From: Nematostella vectensis
Taxonomy: Eukaryota > Cnidaria > Anthozoa > Actiniaria > Edwardsiidae
Length of the DNA stretch: 64,000 nt
Assembly: GCF_932526225.1 (NCBI RefSeq)
Contig: NC_064042.1
Location: 3,517,001-3,581,000, forward strand
Direction: 5' to 3'
Shown here: in pieces, positions 34,975 to 44,339 of the stretch
How the letters are laid out: the number at the start of each line of letters is the position of its first letter
How positions within the stretch are numbered: position 1 is the stretch's first letter
Notes under the pieces: generated by a model
The model's input: only the letters and a program-made list of their open reading frames with translations
Databases searched by the model: none
Told to the model about the DNA's origin: nothing
Translations under genes and position numbers: made by a program

Positions 34975-36963
34975 CTATTTCACAAGAATATATCCGAATG
35001 CTGGTGTATGTTTTGAACCGTCCACGTTCCCGCAGGAAAGTGTGGGGTTTGCGGACGTTCCAACAGTCCCGAATCCAATGTACGAGTCCCACCCTTGTGC
35101 TCCTTTTCCGACAATTCCAATCCGCGCTTTCGCGCCATTGTCTCCATCAGGTACAACGTTGATACCGTCTTTTGTTTCCATTGTCTGAAAGAAATAAGAT
35201 AACTAGTACACCGATCTTTGTGATAAGGGATATGTCATGAACAGGGTATCGTTATTCATATACTCCTATTTCAATAAAGGTTGTCAGCTCGAATGGCAAT
35301 TGCCAAATGGCAGTTCTACGAACGGAACGTGTTTATGAGTATCAATTATTTGTGAAAACTAAAAAAAACTCAAGAGATGTCAAAACCATTACATTAATTA
35401 TATTGAATGGATAGCCGTAAGTTTGATTTATATTTTTCTGAATTTGAAACAAATATTTTTGGATCCATGGGTCCTTTCCGTCGTAGAACTGCCATGTGTC
35501 AATGGCCATTTTCACTGAAAACGTTTTTTGAAATACTTGTATGCGTGAGATAATCGTAATAATTAGCCGTAATTACAGTGCGCACCTTGAAACCCCATGT
35601 GCATGCCCCTGCATATTATTCACTTTCATTTTTCCGCAGGTAGAGTATATCGCCGCCGTTCACAGCTCTGGACTCGGGTCCCATGCTGAGCGCCGGCGTT
35701 ACCTATGTCGCTTTTTTGCGACCAGACTAAATAATTTTGTAATGTGTTCCGCCCATGCCACTGTGATTAAGTATCGCCAGTGGTAAAATTGTGGTAACAC
35801 CATCACCTCAACGTTACATCGAAAATATTGATAGATGTTCATCGCCAACTTTTCGCCTTTACAGTCACCACCAACACCACCACCATATGACATCATTAAG
35901 ACATTCTTGTTATTATCTTTTTCAAGAATATCACGATCTTGTGCACTGGCTAAAATTTCACTATGATTGCCTTTACCTTGATCGTAGCTGAAGGAATAAG
36001 CTTTTCCCAGTCTTCGGGTCTTGATGATGCAAAGTCCACATAAGCATGTGGGGTTATCATCGTTTCAAAGAGATTCGCTCCACTGCTGAGATGATATGAA
36101 ATCCAGCGGATTGAAGACGAGTCAGGTGTCTTCATTCCAAGGCAGATTTGCTGGAAGATCAACGAACGAAAGGTACCAAGCCTTGTCTCCGTCTCATCCA
36201 AGTCTCCACCTGCCTCGGTATTGTACTCATACTGTGAACTCCATCGAGAGGAGGAGTAGGCAAAAGTCCCCTGTGTTGAGGGAAAAGATCAAACAATCAT
36301 CATTATCTTCTTCTCCTTCTTTACCATCACCATCTCCAACACCATCATCAACATCATTATTATTAAGCAAGCAGTCGATGGGATCTATTCTGAGGAAGAC
36401 AGAACTATATGGATTATTAATTTTTCCTTCCGCAGTGTTGTGAACTCCATCAGGAGTGGGTTTTCATTACTGAGAGAGACGGATGATCAAAATTTGGAAC
36501 CTATCGTGTGCTCGCACACATAATGGAATTCTGATGAAAGTGTAGGATAATGATTGAGCTGCACCACGCATTGTTAAATGTCACCCTTACAAGCATCAAA
36601 TATCAATAGTGATATTAAAATTGATAAATCTTCAATCCTATTCTTCTCATAAAAAGCACCCCACCCCTCCCATTCCCTTTCCACCATCTAAGGGGCCTCC
36701 TTTGCTTACCATTGAGCCGTTGATCTTCATGACTAGTGTCCAGCCCCCCTCGCCCTCGCAGCCGTCGATGGCCGTCATGTGGCAGTAGACTGGTAGCTTG
36801 TTAGCCTTAAGGTAGTATGGTCCATCTTGCAGAGGTCCTCTATTGTAAAACACGCAATGAACCGCACAATGGCCATTAAGCAGTTTTTGGTAAAAACTTG
36901 CAAACAATTCGGAAAGAATTTACCTTACGACACCGACCCGAAAGGAAGAGAGAGAGTGTGTGT

Positions 36964-36994
<31 letters not shown>

Positions 36995-38714
36995 GGGGGG
37001 TCAATACCAAGGGAGGAGCACTATAAATCAGTGCTTCAGCAACTGAATTTAAAGATGATTTAATCCGCCTTCTTCTTTAAGTACTTGCCGCCCCCTATTT
37101 CATTGGATCAGCCATTTAGAAAGCAATCTATACAAAACGAGCAGCTTGTGGTGCGTACGTACTGTCCTTTAAGGTTGATATACATACGGTCGATTTGTGA
37201 ATATTTCTGAGCAGGATTGAGCGGCCAGCTCCGGAGTGTCGCCCAGTCCTATAGAGATAAAGAACAAAAAATGTTAACTTAATTAATACTTTATCTGAAC
37301 TATTAAGACTCCGTGAATTTAATAATAAATAGTAACATTGCATTACAAAGTTGAAAGATATAACAAGTGAAATATAACTTTTCTGTCTTAGGGCTCAGGG
37401 CTGTTTCCATGGCTGCCTGATTATGGAACAATGCTTAGCGGTATCCATGGCTACCTGGTTCCATGGCTACCTGGTATATTATCGAACATTGCTGAGCTGA
37501 GATCTACATACTGACCTGGTTTTATCGAACATTGCTAAGCTGAGATCTACATACTGACCTGGTTTAATGGAACACTGACGAGCTGAGATCTACATACTGA
37601 CCTGGTTTTATGGAACACTGTTGACCCGTCCCGCAGTTACACGCACAATCCTCGATTCCTCTTTGTTCTTTCATCAGACCTGAACTCGGCTGTACAAGAT
37701 GCATATTGCATTAACGTATCGCAAATTTATAAGACAGACAAAGGGGAAACACTCACTCTGTTTGACAACAGGGTGAGAGCCTATCAGGAGGAAAAACTTC
37801 AGAGACGAAAGCAGTGCGTTAGTTCTTGTGCTAGAGACAGGGAAAATTATTTTCCTTTTTGTACAAAAATTAAAAAAAAGACATAACGTCGCGGCTCTTT
37901 TTTGCTTATGTACACGCGCGCGTATCGCCGCCGTATCCTTCGTTATACGAAACGCCTGCCTAAGAGTGCCGACTATCACAATATTTTCCAATGAATTGAA
38001 AGCGTTGCTAGTTATTTAAAGCTTTGGCTATTTTCAAATTAAAAATTGTTATATGTTTCTCTTGCGAATGTAGAATAAAACCAGTTTAGAACTGGCTTGT
38101 TTATGACGCCAGAAGTTTAGTCAAAGCATGCACTTATTTTAAAAAGGTTTTCATTGCAAAAGGCGAATGGTAAATGGCAGTTCTGAACCCGAAAGGTGCT
38201 TATGGAACAAATGGTAAAAATGAATATGACATATGACATATAATGGATGATTGTATTATTATATTCTCCAACATTTGGTAGAAATTTAATGAGACTTATT
38301 GTTCCATTTAGTCATGGAACATGGAGTTTGTCAATCGGCATTTGACATTTCGCACAGACAACCTTTTTTTTGAAATAGTTGTATAAACTCAATGCTATTT
38401 AGCCATATTGTAAACAGGCTTTCATAATTTACCCGAATTTGCTGGAATGTCCATGTGGGAGATGTCATCAAATCATTCTCTCCCGAAAGACCATATCTGG
38501 TCAATTCGCAAACACGCATGCGCGTATTATAATTATACGATACACACTCGGGATTTCTCTCACAAGAAATTACACAGGTATACCAATCCACAGATTCGAG
38601 CCTCTTCCAAATATCCACATTGAGATATTTGCCATTGGTGGTTCTTGAGAAAAACGCACCGATAAAATGAACAGCTTGAATAAAAAATAGACCCCGAAGA
38701 AGCATAATGTACAT
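34975..38714 (-). CDS. Secreted PAN/Apple plus fibrinogen-like protein, paralog A
   Basis: Six minus-strand exons join in phase: 38714-38433, 37689-37602, 37248-37188, 36839-36710, 36270-35977, 35184-34975 (TAG), about 354 residues. A second in-frame ATG at 38705 would still give the signal peptide (MLLRGLFFIQAVHFIGA). Exon 1 encodes a PAN/Apple domain (WYTCVISCERNPECVSYNY, then CEL). Exon 2 is a short Cys-rich linker (DCACNCGTGQQC). Exons 3-6 form a fibrinogen-C-like domain: GPYYLKANKLPVYCHMTA, GGWTLVMKING, QICLGMKTPDS, YIGFGTVG, then SCGNVDGSKHTPAFGYILVK. It is probably extracellular and possibly a lectin or matrix protein. Similar PAN/fibrinogen-like proteins are known from coral skeletal matrix, but this is recollection and not a search result. 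Relative to paralog B it lacks three cysteines and about nine residues at the start of the fibrinogen-like domain. The duplicate gene lies 5.6 kb further right on the same strand. Confidence 0.85.
35291..35513. mobile_element. Foldback MITE in the last intron of paralog A
   Basis: Left arm about 35291-35322 (ending AATGGCAGTTCTACGA) and right arm about 35483-35513 (starting TCGTAGAACTGCCAT) are inverted and imperfect. A more degraded relative (AAATGGCAGTTCTGAACCCG) lies at 38160-38390 in the first intron of the same gene. Confidence 0.55.
36954..37001. repeat. (GT)n followed by a long G-run
   Basis: About eleven GT dinucleotides then about 23 G residues, in an intron of paralog A. Confidence 0.9.
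37488..37625 (-). repeat. 43-bp tandem copies of the exon 2 donor of paralog A
   Basis: Read on the minus strand, the exon end ATAAAACCAG with GTCAGTATGTAGATCTCAGC (donor at 37601) recurs at 43-base spacing about twice more, with the GT donor intact. Another partial CCAG-GT copy follows. The true exon should be the first (highest coordinate), since it alone continues upstream as coding sequence. Confidence 0.8.
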
Positions 38715-40541
38715 CAGATATTTCGCTTCGTTCAAATACTCATGAGATCCAGGAAACCTTCTCGATAATAATTCTTGGAATGATTCCAAATACAAAACCA
38801 GATGCTGTAGATGAAGGACAGACGGTCGTGGATTGGCTGATATCGGTCTTTTTGACCTTACTCAACACCAGACTCGACACTCCGAAGATGGGTAAAATAT
38901 CCTCATGTAGAACATGTGTACTTCAGTAGCTAGCGCTACGCTCCCAAAGCCTTCTATGACACCCTTTTCTTGTCGAGACAAGATTAATTAGAACCTGTCA
39001 ATAAAAGTCTTAAACAAAATGAAAATAACTCGACAATAATTAAATTTGTTTTCGAATGGCACTACCTGCCAGAAATTCATTCAGCCCAAAACAGCTGTAA
39101 TTCCAAAGATGGGAGTGTTTCCCTGTTTATAGTGAAAAGCGCACAGCGATTAACTGGGGAAGTGGGAATAACAAACGGTGAATAATGTAGTATTTTATGA
39201 AAGACTTTCATCTGTTGTGACAGTTGTCTTAACTCAAATACTCTTTAGGCACCTTAAAGATCGACGATTGGTCTGTTTCGTCCGCCCCTTAGCGAATAAT
39301 CGTGTTGATTATGAGGGAGTGTGTTTGCTATTTGTTCAGCTATTAGTCAGCGAAAGTTTAGAGAGAGAAAAAGATTAGTCAAATTGCGTAAAACACAAAA
39401 CATATGTTATCAGTTTATGAAGTCTTAAGCTGTAATAGGACGGCCAAAATAGTAAGTCCTTGAGATTATCTTAATCTTTTATAATCAGTGATTTCCGATA
39501 TGAACGTTCTTTTGCGTCATTTCTCTCTCCTTAGCAACTGTTGAGAGAAGTACTTGTTCATGTTTTGTATTTCTTTAAGAGCGGACAAAAGAAAATTATT
39601 ATTTTTATTCTTTTGTATCTTATTTTGTTTCAAAGGTTAGGATAGAGTGAAAAAAGTTTTATTCATTTTCGCATTTTATAGTGTTTATTCAAATCTAATA
39701 ACACACTCGTAATTTGATCAAAGTAATTTAGCTCTTCAGGCAGTTTCCTAAATCACAGGAAGAGATTGATTATGTCAAGCTATCTTCTTTCCCTCTATAT
39801 TCAGCTTAGAAAAGAACGACACAAAATGCAAAAAATGCGAAAACATAAAATAAAGAGAAGCCTATGCACTATCGTAAGGCGGTCATACGAACAAGAAATA
39901 CTAATTTGTTATTAGTGAGCGCTAAACATTAAACTGCGCCAGGCAATGAAAAACTTTTCATTACATATTTATTTTGCACTGCGATTCCGACTTAGATAGC
40001 CTCAGGATCCCGGGAAAAACGGACTATCCATTATCTTTATAATGCGTCGTTTCCACATATCCCAAATTCAATAACAAAATCGTCCTCATAGCTAAGGCTT
40101 TTATCGACTGTGCAAAACAAAGGCAGGTCTTTTTGTCATAAAAGAGGCGAAATCTGTGGAAACAAAGGCGCTCTCCCCTTTCTTAAATATTACGACAGTG
40201 TATCTCCTCACTCACACACAGGTCGTTTGCCGTCGTTTGCCCTGTTTTACTTTTTCTTATCACGAGTGTTCCTTTTTATGGAAGCCCATTTTCTATGATT
40301 GTGCTCGCGCATACCCCCTTCTTCGCGCATCTGCCGTGCGAATTTAATTGTTTTAATTTAGCACATGCAGAATAGTTCGACGTCTGAATCAATTAAGTTC
40401 AGGCAAGGCAGGTAAGGCAGAATGAGTTCCGCACGGCAAAAGCACGACACCGATTCAAACGTCGAGCTTCTGATGTGCCGAATCAAATACCATATGATAT
40501 ATACCATGATATATACCAGATACCATATGATGTTGGTTACA
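38715..40541. other. Intergenic, nothing recognised
   Basis: AT-rich, with only short frames lacking family resemblance. Upstream flank of paralog A (minus strand). Confidence 0.5.
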
Positions 40542-40580
40542 TATAGTGTTGGTTTGAGAAAAATACAAACTACATAGGTT

Positions 40581-40621
40581 TCCCTACAGGCCTGTTTCGT
40601 GGTTGCCCACTCATCAGGGGA
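40581..40621 (-). ncRNA. Hammerhead ribozyme motif 1 (intact core, type I)
   Basis: Read on the minus strand from 40621: TCCC (stem I), CTGATGA, then a hairpin GTGG-GCAA-CCAC (stem II), GAAA, CAGG-CCTG (stem III), TA, then GGGA (stem I). All core positions of the hammerhead consensus are met. Cleavage is predicted after the A at 40585, before the G at 40584. Stem III is a self-complementary 4-bp stem with no loop, so a monomer would be weak and a dimer is more likely to cleave. This pattern is known in retroelement hammerheads. Confidence 0.85.
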
Positions 40622-40720
40622 TTTAATGAGAATATTCCTACCATCGTATATATACTATTAACATTGAAATTTACATAATAATAGACTGATAGTTTTAGCT
40701 AAGGCGGTAAGAGGAACAAT

Positions 40721-40769
40721 AGCGAGTTACATTAAATGCCCATGCCCCGCATATTTAATGTAACTCGCT
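40721..40769. repeat. Hairpin with perfect 17-bp arms
   Basis: AGCGAGTTACATTAAAT at 40721-40737 and its exact reverse complement at 40753-40769, loop of 15. It lies between two ribozyme-unit fragments and may belong to the same element. Confidence 0.85.
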
Positions 40770-40821
40770 GGCCTGGAGGCCTGTAGGGAAACCTATGTAG
40801 TTTGTATTTTTCTCAAACCAA

Positions 40822-40824
<3 letters not shown>

Positions 40825-40882
<58 letters not shown>
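40825..40882. repeat. (TA)n tract at the centre of an inverted repeat
   Basis: About 29 TA dinucleotides separate a plus-oriented partial unit (40781-40828) from a minus-oriented one (40881-40928). Confidence 0.9.
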
Positions 40883-40887
<5 letters not shown>

Positions 40888-40915
40888 TTGGTTTGAGAAA
40901 AATACAAACTACATA

Positions 40916-40953
40916 GGTTTCCCTACAGGTCTGTTTCGTGGTTGCCCACTCAT
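40916..40953 (-). ncRNA. Decayed hammerhead motif 2
   Basis: Keeps ATGAG, stem II GTGG-GCAA-CCAC, GAAAC and the cleavage-site strand, but the leading CTG of the catalytic core is replaced by TA-repeat sequence. Expected to be inactive. Confidence 0.7.
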
Positions 40954-41067
40954 ATATATATTTATATATATAAAATGATGGTTGAAGGCTTTCATAGAAA
41001 GTGCTCAATACTCGAAAGTAGAGCGGTGTATAGTGTTAGTTTGAGAAAAATACAAACTACATAGGTT

Positions 41068-41108
41068 TCCCTACAGGTCTGTTTCGTGGTTGCCCACTCA
41101 TCAGGGGA
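41068..41108 (-). ncRNA. Hammerhead ribozyme motif 3 (intact core, type I)
   Basis: From 41108 on the minus strand: TCCC, CTGATGA, GTGG-GCAA-CCAC, GAAA, CAG-AC-CTG, TA, GGGA. The same 41-base length as motif 1, with a variant stem III (3 bp plus 2-base loop). Predicted cleavage lies between 41072 and 41071. Confidence 0.85.
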
Positions 41109-41141
41109 TGAGTGGGCAACCACAAAACAGACCTGTAGGGA
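41105..41141 (+). ncRNA. Decayed hammerhead motif 4
   Basis: Plus-strand arm of the palindrome. The core reads GGGATGAG instead of CTGATGAG and CAAAAC instead of CGAAAC, so two invariant regions are broken. Stem II and the cleavage strand are still recognisable. Confidence 0.7.
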
Positions 41142-41180
41142 AACCTATGTAGTTTGTATTTTTCTCAAACTAACACTATA

Positions 41181-41815
41181 TATATATATATTTTTTTTTT
41201 CATTTTGTGCAACAGAAACTCGTCCGTATCAAGTCAACTTTTACAACTCACAACCTATTGAGCGCACTTATTTAGTACGACGTGTCGATACAAAAAGACA
41301 ATTAGATCTGGCACAGCAGGAGCGCCACGTATGAATCGGGCTTTATACTAGTTAATGGCGTATGAATCGGGCTTTAGTGATTTTACATGTTGCTACTGCG
41401 TGTGATGTCGGGGATAATGATACCGCAATGGCCGTGAACGACAGTTCCTCCTTGAAAGCCCTTATTATTAGATTTGATTGATATTATTATCAATACCTTC
41501 AATAGCACATATTTTGCCTGTATCCACATATAACTCTCTAGGGCACGCTATGTCATAGTGCAAAAGATAGGGTCTATTCACATGACCGAAGTCGCTGTCT
41601 TTATCAGGGAGGGCCGATTTATGAAAGCATGGTCGCAAGGCCAAACAGATGCATAACCCCAGTTCCATCAACATCACCCGGACATGGACAAATGGACGCA
41701 TGGACACTTCACATGGACAAATTCTCCTCAATACCTTTATTAACCTACTTAAATTAACCTTTTGAGGTAGGGAAATCTGTCCCTATGCTTGCAAATGAAC
41801 CAAACCAAGTGAAGA
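41181..41815. other. Intergenic, nothing recognised
   Basis: A T/A-rich tail follows the palindrome, then unique-looking sequence with no supported exon. Confidence 0.4.
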
Positions 41816-43075
41816 GCAAAGCAGCAGGGAAACCCTACTAAGTAGGGACACCCCTCCTCATGTGAACACCCCCTCATGTCACCCTACTAGGTAGCGACGC
41901 CCTCCATCATCTGAACACCCCCTCATGTCACCCTGCTAGGTAGCGACACCCTCCCTCAAGTGCACACCCCCCAGATGTCACCCCTCTAGGTAGCGACACA
42001 CTTCGTCATGTGAACACCCCCTCATGTCACCCTACTAGGTAGCGACACCCTCCCTTATGTGAACACTCCCTCACATGTCATCCTACTAGGTAGGGACACC
42101 CTCCCTCATGTGGACACCCCCCCAGATGTCACCCCTCTAGGTAGCGACACCCTCCATCATGTGAACACTCCCTCATGTCACCCTACTAGGTAGCGACACC
42201 CTCCCTCAAGTGCACACCCCCCAGATGTCACCCCTCTAGGTAGCGACACACTTCGTCATGTGAACACCCCCTCATGTCACCCTACTAGGTAGCGACACCC
42301 TCCCTTATGTGAACACTCCCTCACATGTCATCCTACTAGGTAGCGACACCCTCCATCATGTGAACACTCTCTCATGTCACCCTGCTAGGTAGCGACACCC
42401 TCCTTCATGTGGACACCCCCCAAGATGTCACCCCTCTAGGTAGCGACACCCTCAATCATGTGAACACTCCCTCATGTCACCCTGCTAGGTAGGGGTACCC
42501 TCCCTCATGTGGACACCCCCAGATGTCACCCCTCTAGGTAGCGACACCCTCCCTTATGTGAACACTCCCTCACATGTCATCCTACTAGGTAGGGGTACCC
42601 TCACTCATGTGAACACCTCCTCAGATGTCACCCTACTAGGTAGGGACACCCTCCATCATTTGAACACCTCCTCAGATGTCACCCTACTAGGTAGGGACAC
42701 CCTCCCTCATATGAACACCCCGTCATGTCACCCTACTAGGTAGCGGCACCCTCCTTCATGTGGACACCCCCCAAGATGTCACCCCTCTAGGTAGCGACAC
42801 CCTCCATCATGTGAACACCCCCTCATGTCACCCTACTAGGTAGCGGCACCCTCCTTCATGTGGACACCCCCCAAGATGTCACCCCTCTAGGTAGCGACAC
42901 CCTCCATCATGTGAACACTCCCTCACATGTCATCCTACTAGGTAGGGACACCCTCCCTCATGTGGACACCCCCCAAGATGTCACCCCTCTAGGTAGCGAC
43001 ATACTCCCTCATGTGAACGCTTTCACGGATGACATCCTACTAAGTAGGGACATCCTTCCTCATGTCTAAATCCAC
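41816..43075. repeat. ~49-bp minisatellite, about 25 copies
   Basis: Units contain CTACTAGGTAGCGACACCCT, then CATGTGAACACCCCCTCATG and TCACC. Unit types vary (GTGAACACTCC, GTGGACACCCCCCAGATG) and groups of units recur in the same order, so amplification was partly of blocks. Short frames are artefacts. Confidence 0.95.
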
Positions 43076-44339
43076 TCAGATTTCAACCTCAGATGTTATA
43101 TTATGAAGACCCCGGCCTTTCTGGAAGTGTAAGAGCTACTGTAACCGGATAAACTCCTGCATCACACCAACATTTTCAATCCAGTTCGCGGTATCTCTAG
43201 ATTGACATTGGTCGAGTTTATCGCAGAGGACCCCCAAATGCTCCTAAATTGTGATGATCTCGCATGACAGCAATTAAATACAACTATGAACTTTATTTCA
43301 CGACGGTAGCATAATAAGAGTACAAGCTATTTTTTTAATTTATTGCCCTATCCCAATTTTTTTAAAAAACAATCAGAAAAAAGTATATAAACGCATAAAG
43401 AAAATATAAAATGGGAAATAGTGATGATTAAACTGTACTACTGTAGTGGTATGACAAACTGTTAGACTACACCTTAAGAAAGAGACAACAACAAAAACAA
43501 ACTAAAAACTACACGTATTTTTTCTATAAAAAAACACACAAAGAAAAAGTGCATACGAACGTTTATATCGAAAATATAAAAAAAATAGCAGCAACAGCCA
43601 ATATTCAAACTACACGGATTGCAACAAAGCTGCTTTTAGTGGGATATCTTTTAGTAAGATGGATGAAAAGAGATAAGAGGAGAATGTAAAACGAGTTCGC
43701 TTGCCGGAATCAGACTGTCTATTATCGACGCCCTTGTTCTGTGATCATGGGAGCCAAAAGAAAATGAGCACAAACAAATAGGAGAATCCGGTATAACAAG
43801 AATTGAAAAAGAGTAAATAATTTCGGATTTTAAAAGCACACTAGCATACACACATCGGGGGCAAGACGGGACGCTAGCACAGTCTATTACCCGCGCAGTT
43901 CGGCAATCATGGACAGCTGTTTCCTTATTAGGACTCGTCAGCATGGCATAGCCGGCTTGCCTCAGTTAAACTTCATCGGCAAAACTGCAGGGCGACTTCG
44001 ACTTGAACGAAGTGCTATAAACCACAGCTTAGATCCATATGGGATCTAGAGCTGCGACCGGGCTAGCGTGATGCCAATTGTGCGGATCACGCCTGCGACC
44101 TTTGCTAGTCTAAAACTCCGTCGGATAGCCAAACTATCCTTGCAAGTATGTATACATAAATGTGGACAATAGCATACACACATTGGCATCAGTCGGGCCG
44201 ATTCTCACTTGTGTTTCGCTTGTGTTTTGCCGATTCCCACTTATTTTTCACTTGTGTTTGACCAATTTCGTTTGTGTTTTGCTTGTGTCCTAGTAAGAAC
44301 CAACCCCACTGTATAAAATATAACCGAATGTCGTGGTAA
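43076..44339. other. Intergenic, 3' flank of paralog B
   Basis: AT-rich 43270-43620. A short T/G-rich repeat of CTTGTGTTTTGC lies at 44205-44290. No gene supported. Confidence 0.4.

Larger units (their letters stand above)
40542..41180. mobile_element. Cluster of hammerhead-bearing retroelement fragments
   Basis: Direct and inverted copies of one short unit (TATAGTGTTGGTTTGAGAAA, then ATACAAACTACATAGGTTTC, then CCTACAGG and TTTCGTGGTTGCCCACTCAT) lie at 40542-40638 (-), 40781-40828 (+, partial), 40881-40953 (-), 41029-41102 (-) and 41107-41180 (+), separated by TA tracts. On the reverse strand the unit contains a hammerhead ribozyme core. Penelope-like elements and retrozymes are known to carry such motifs in their terminal repeats, so these are probably terminal fragments of such an element. 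No reverse transcriptase frame is present. Confidence 0.75.
41029..41180. repeat. 74-bp palindrome containing opposing ribozyme units
   Basis: Arms 41029-41102 and 41107-41180 are reverse complements with a single mismatch and a 4-base spacer. The mismatch falls in the GAAA of the plus-strand copy. Confidence 0.95.

Noticed and set aside
36096..36443. Plus-strand Ser/Pro-rich frame over paralog A exon 5
   Set aside because: Shadow of the minus-strand coding exon 35977-36270 and neighbouring low-complexity sequence.
41816..43075. CRISPR-like appearance of the 49-bp repeats, and likewise the 20-bp and 31-bp arrays
   Set aside because: The repeats are directly adjacent, without unique spacers, in a eukaryotic setting with no cas genes.
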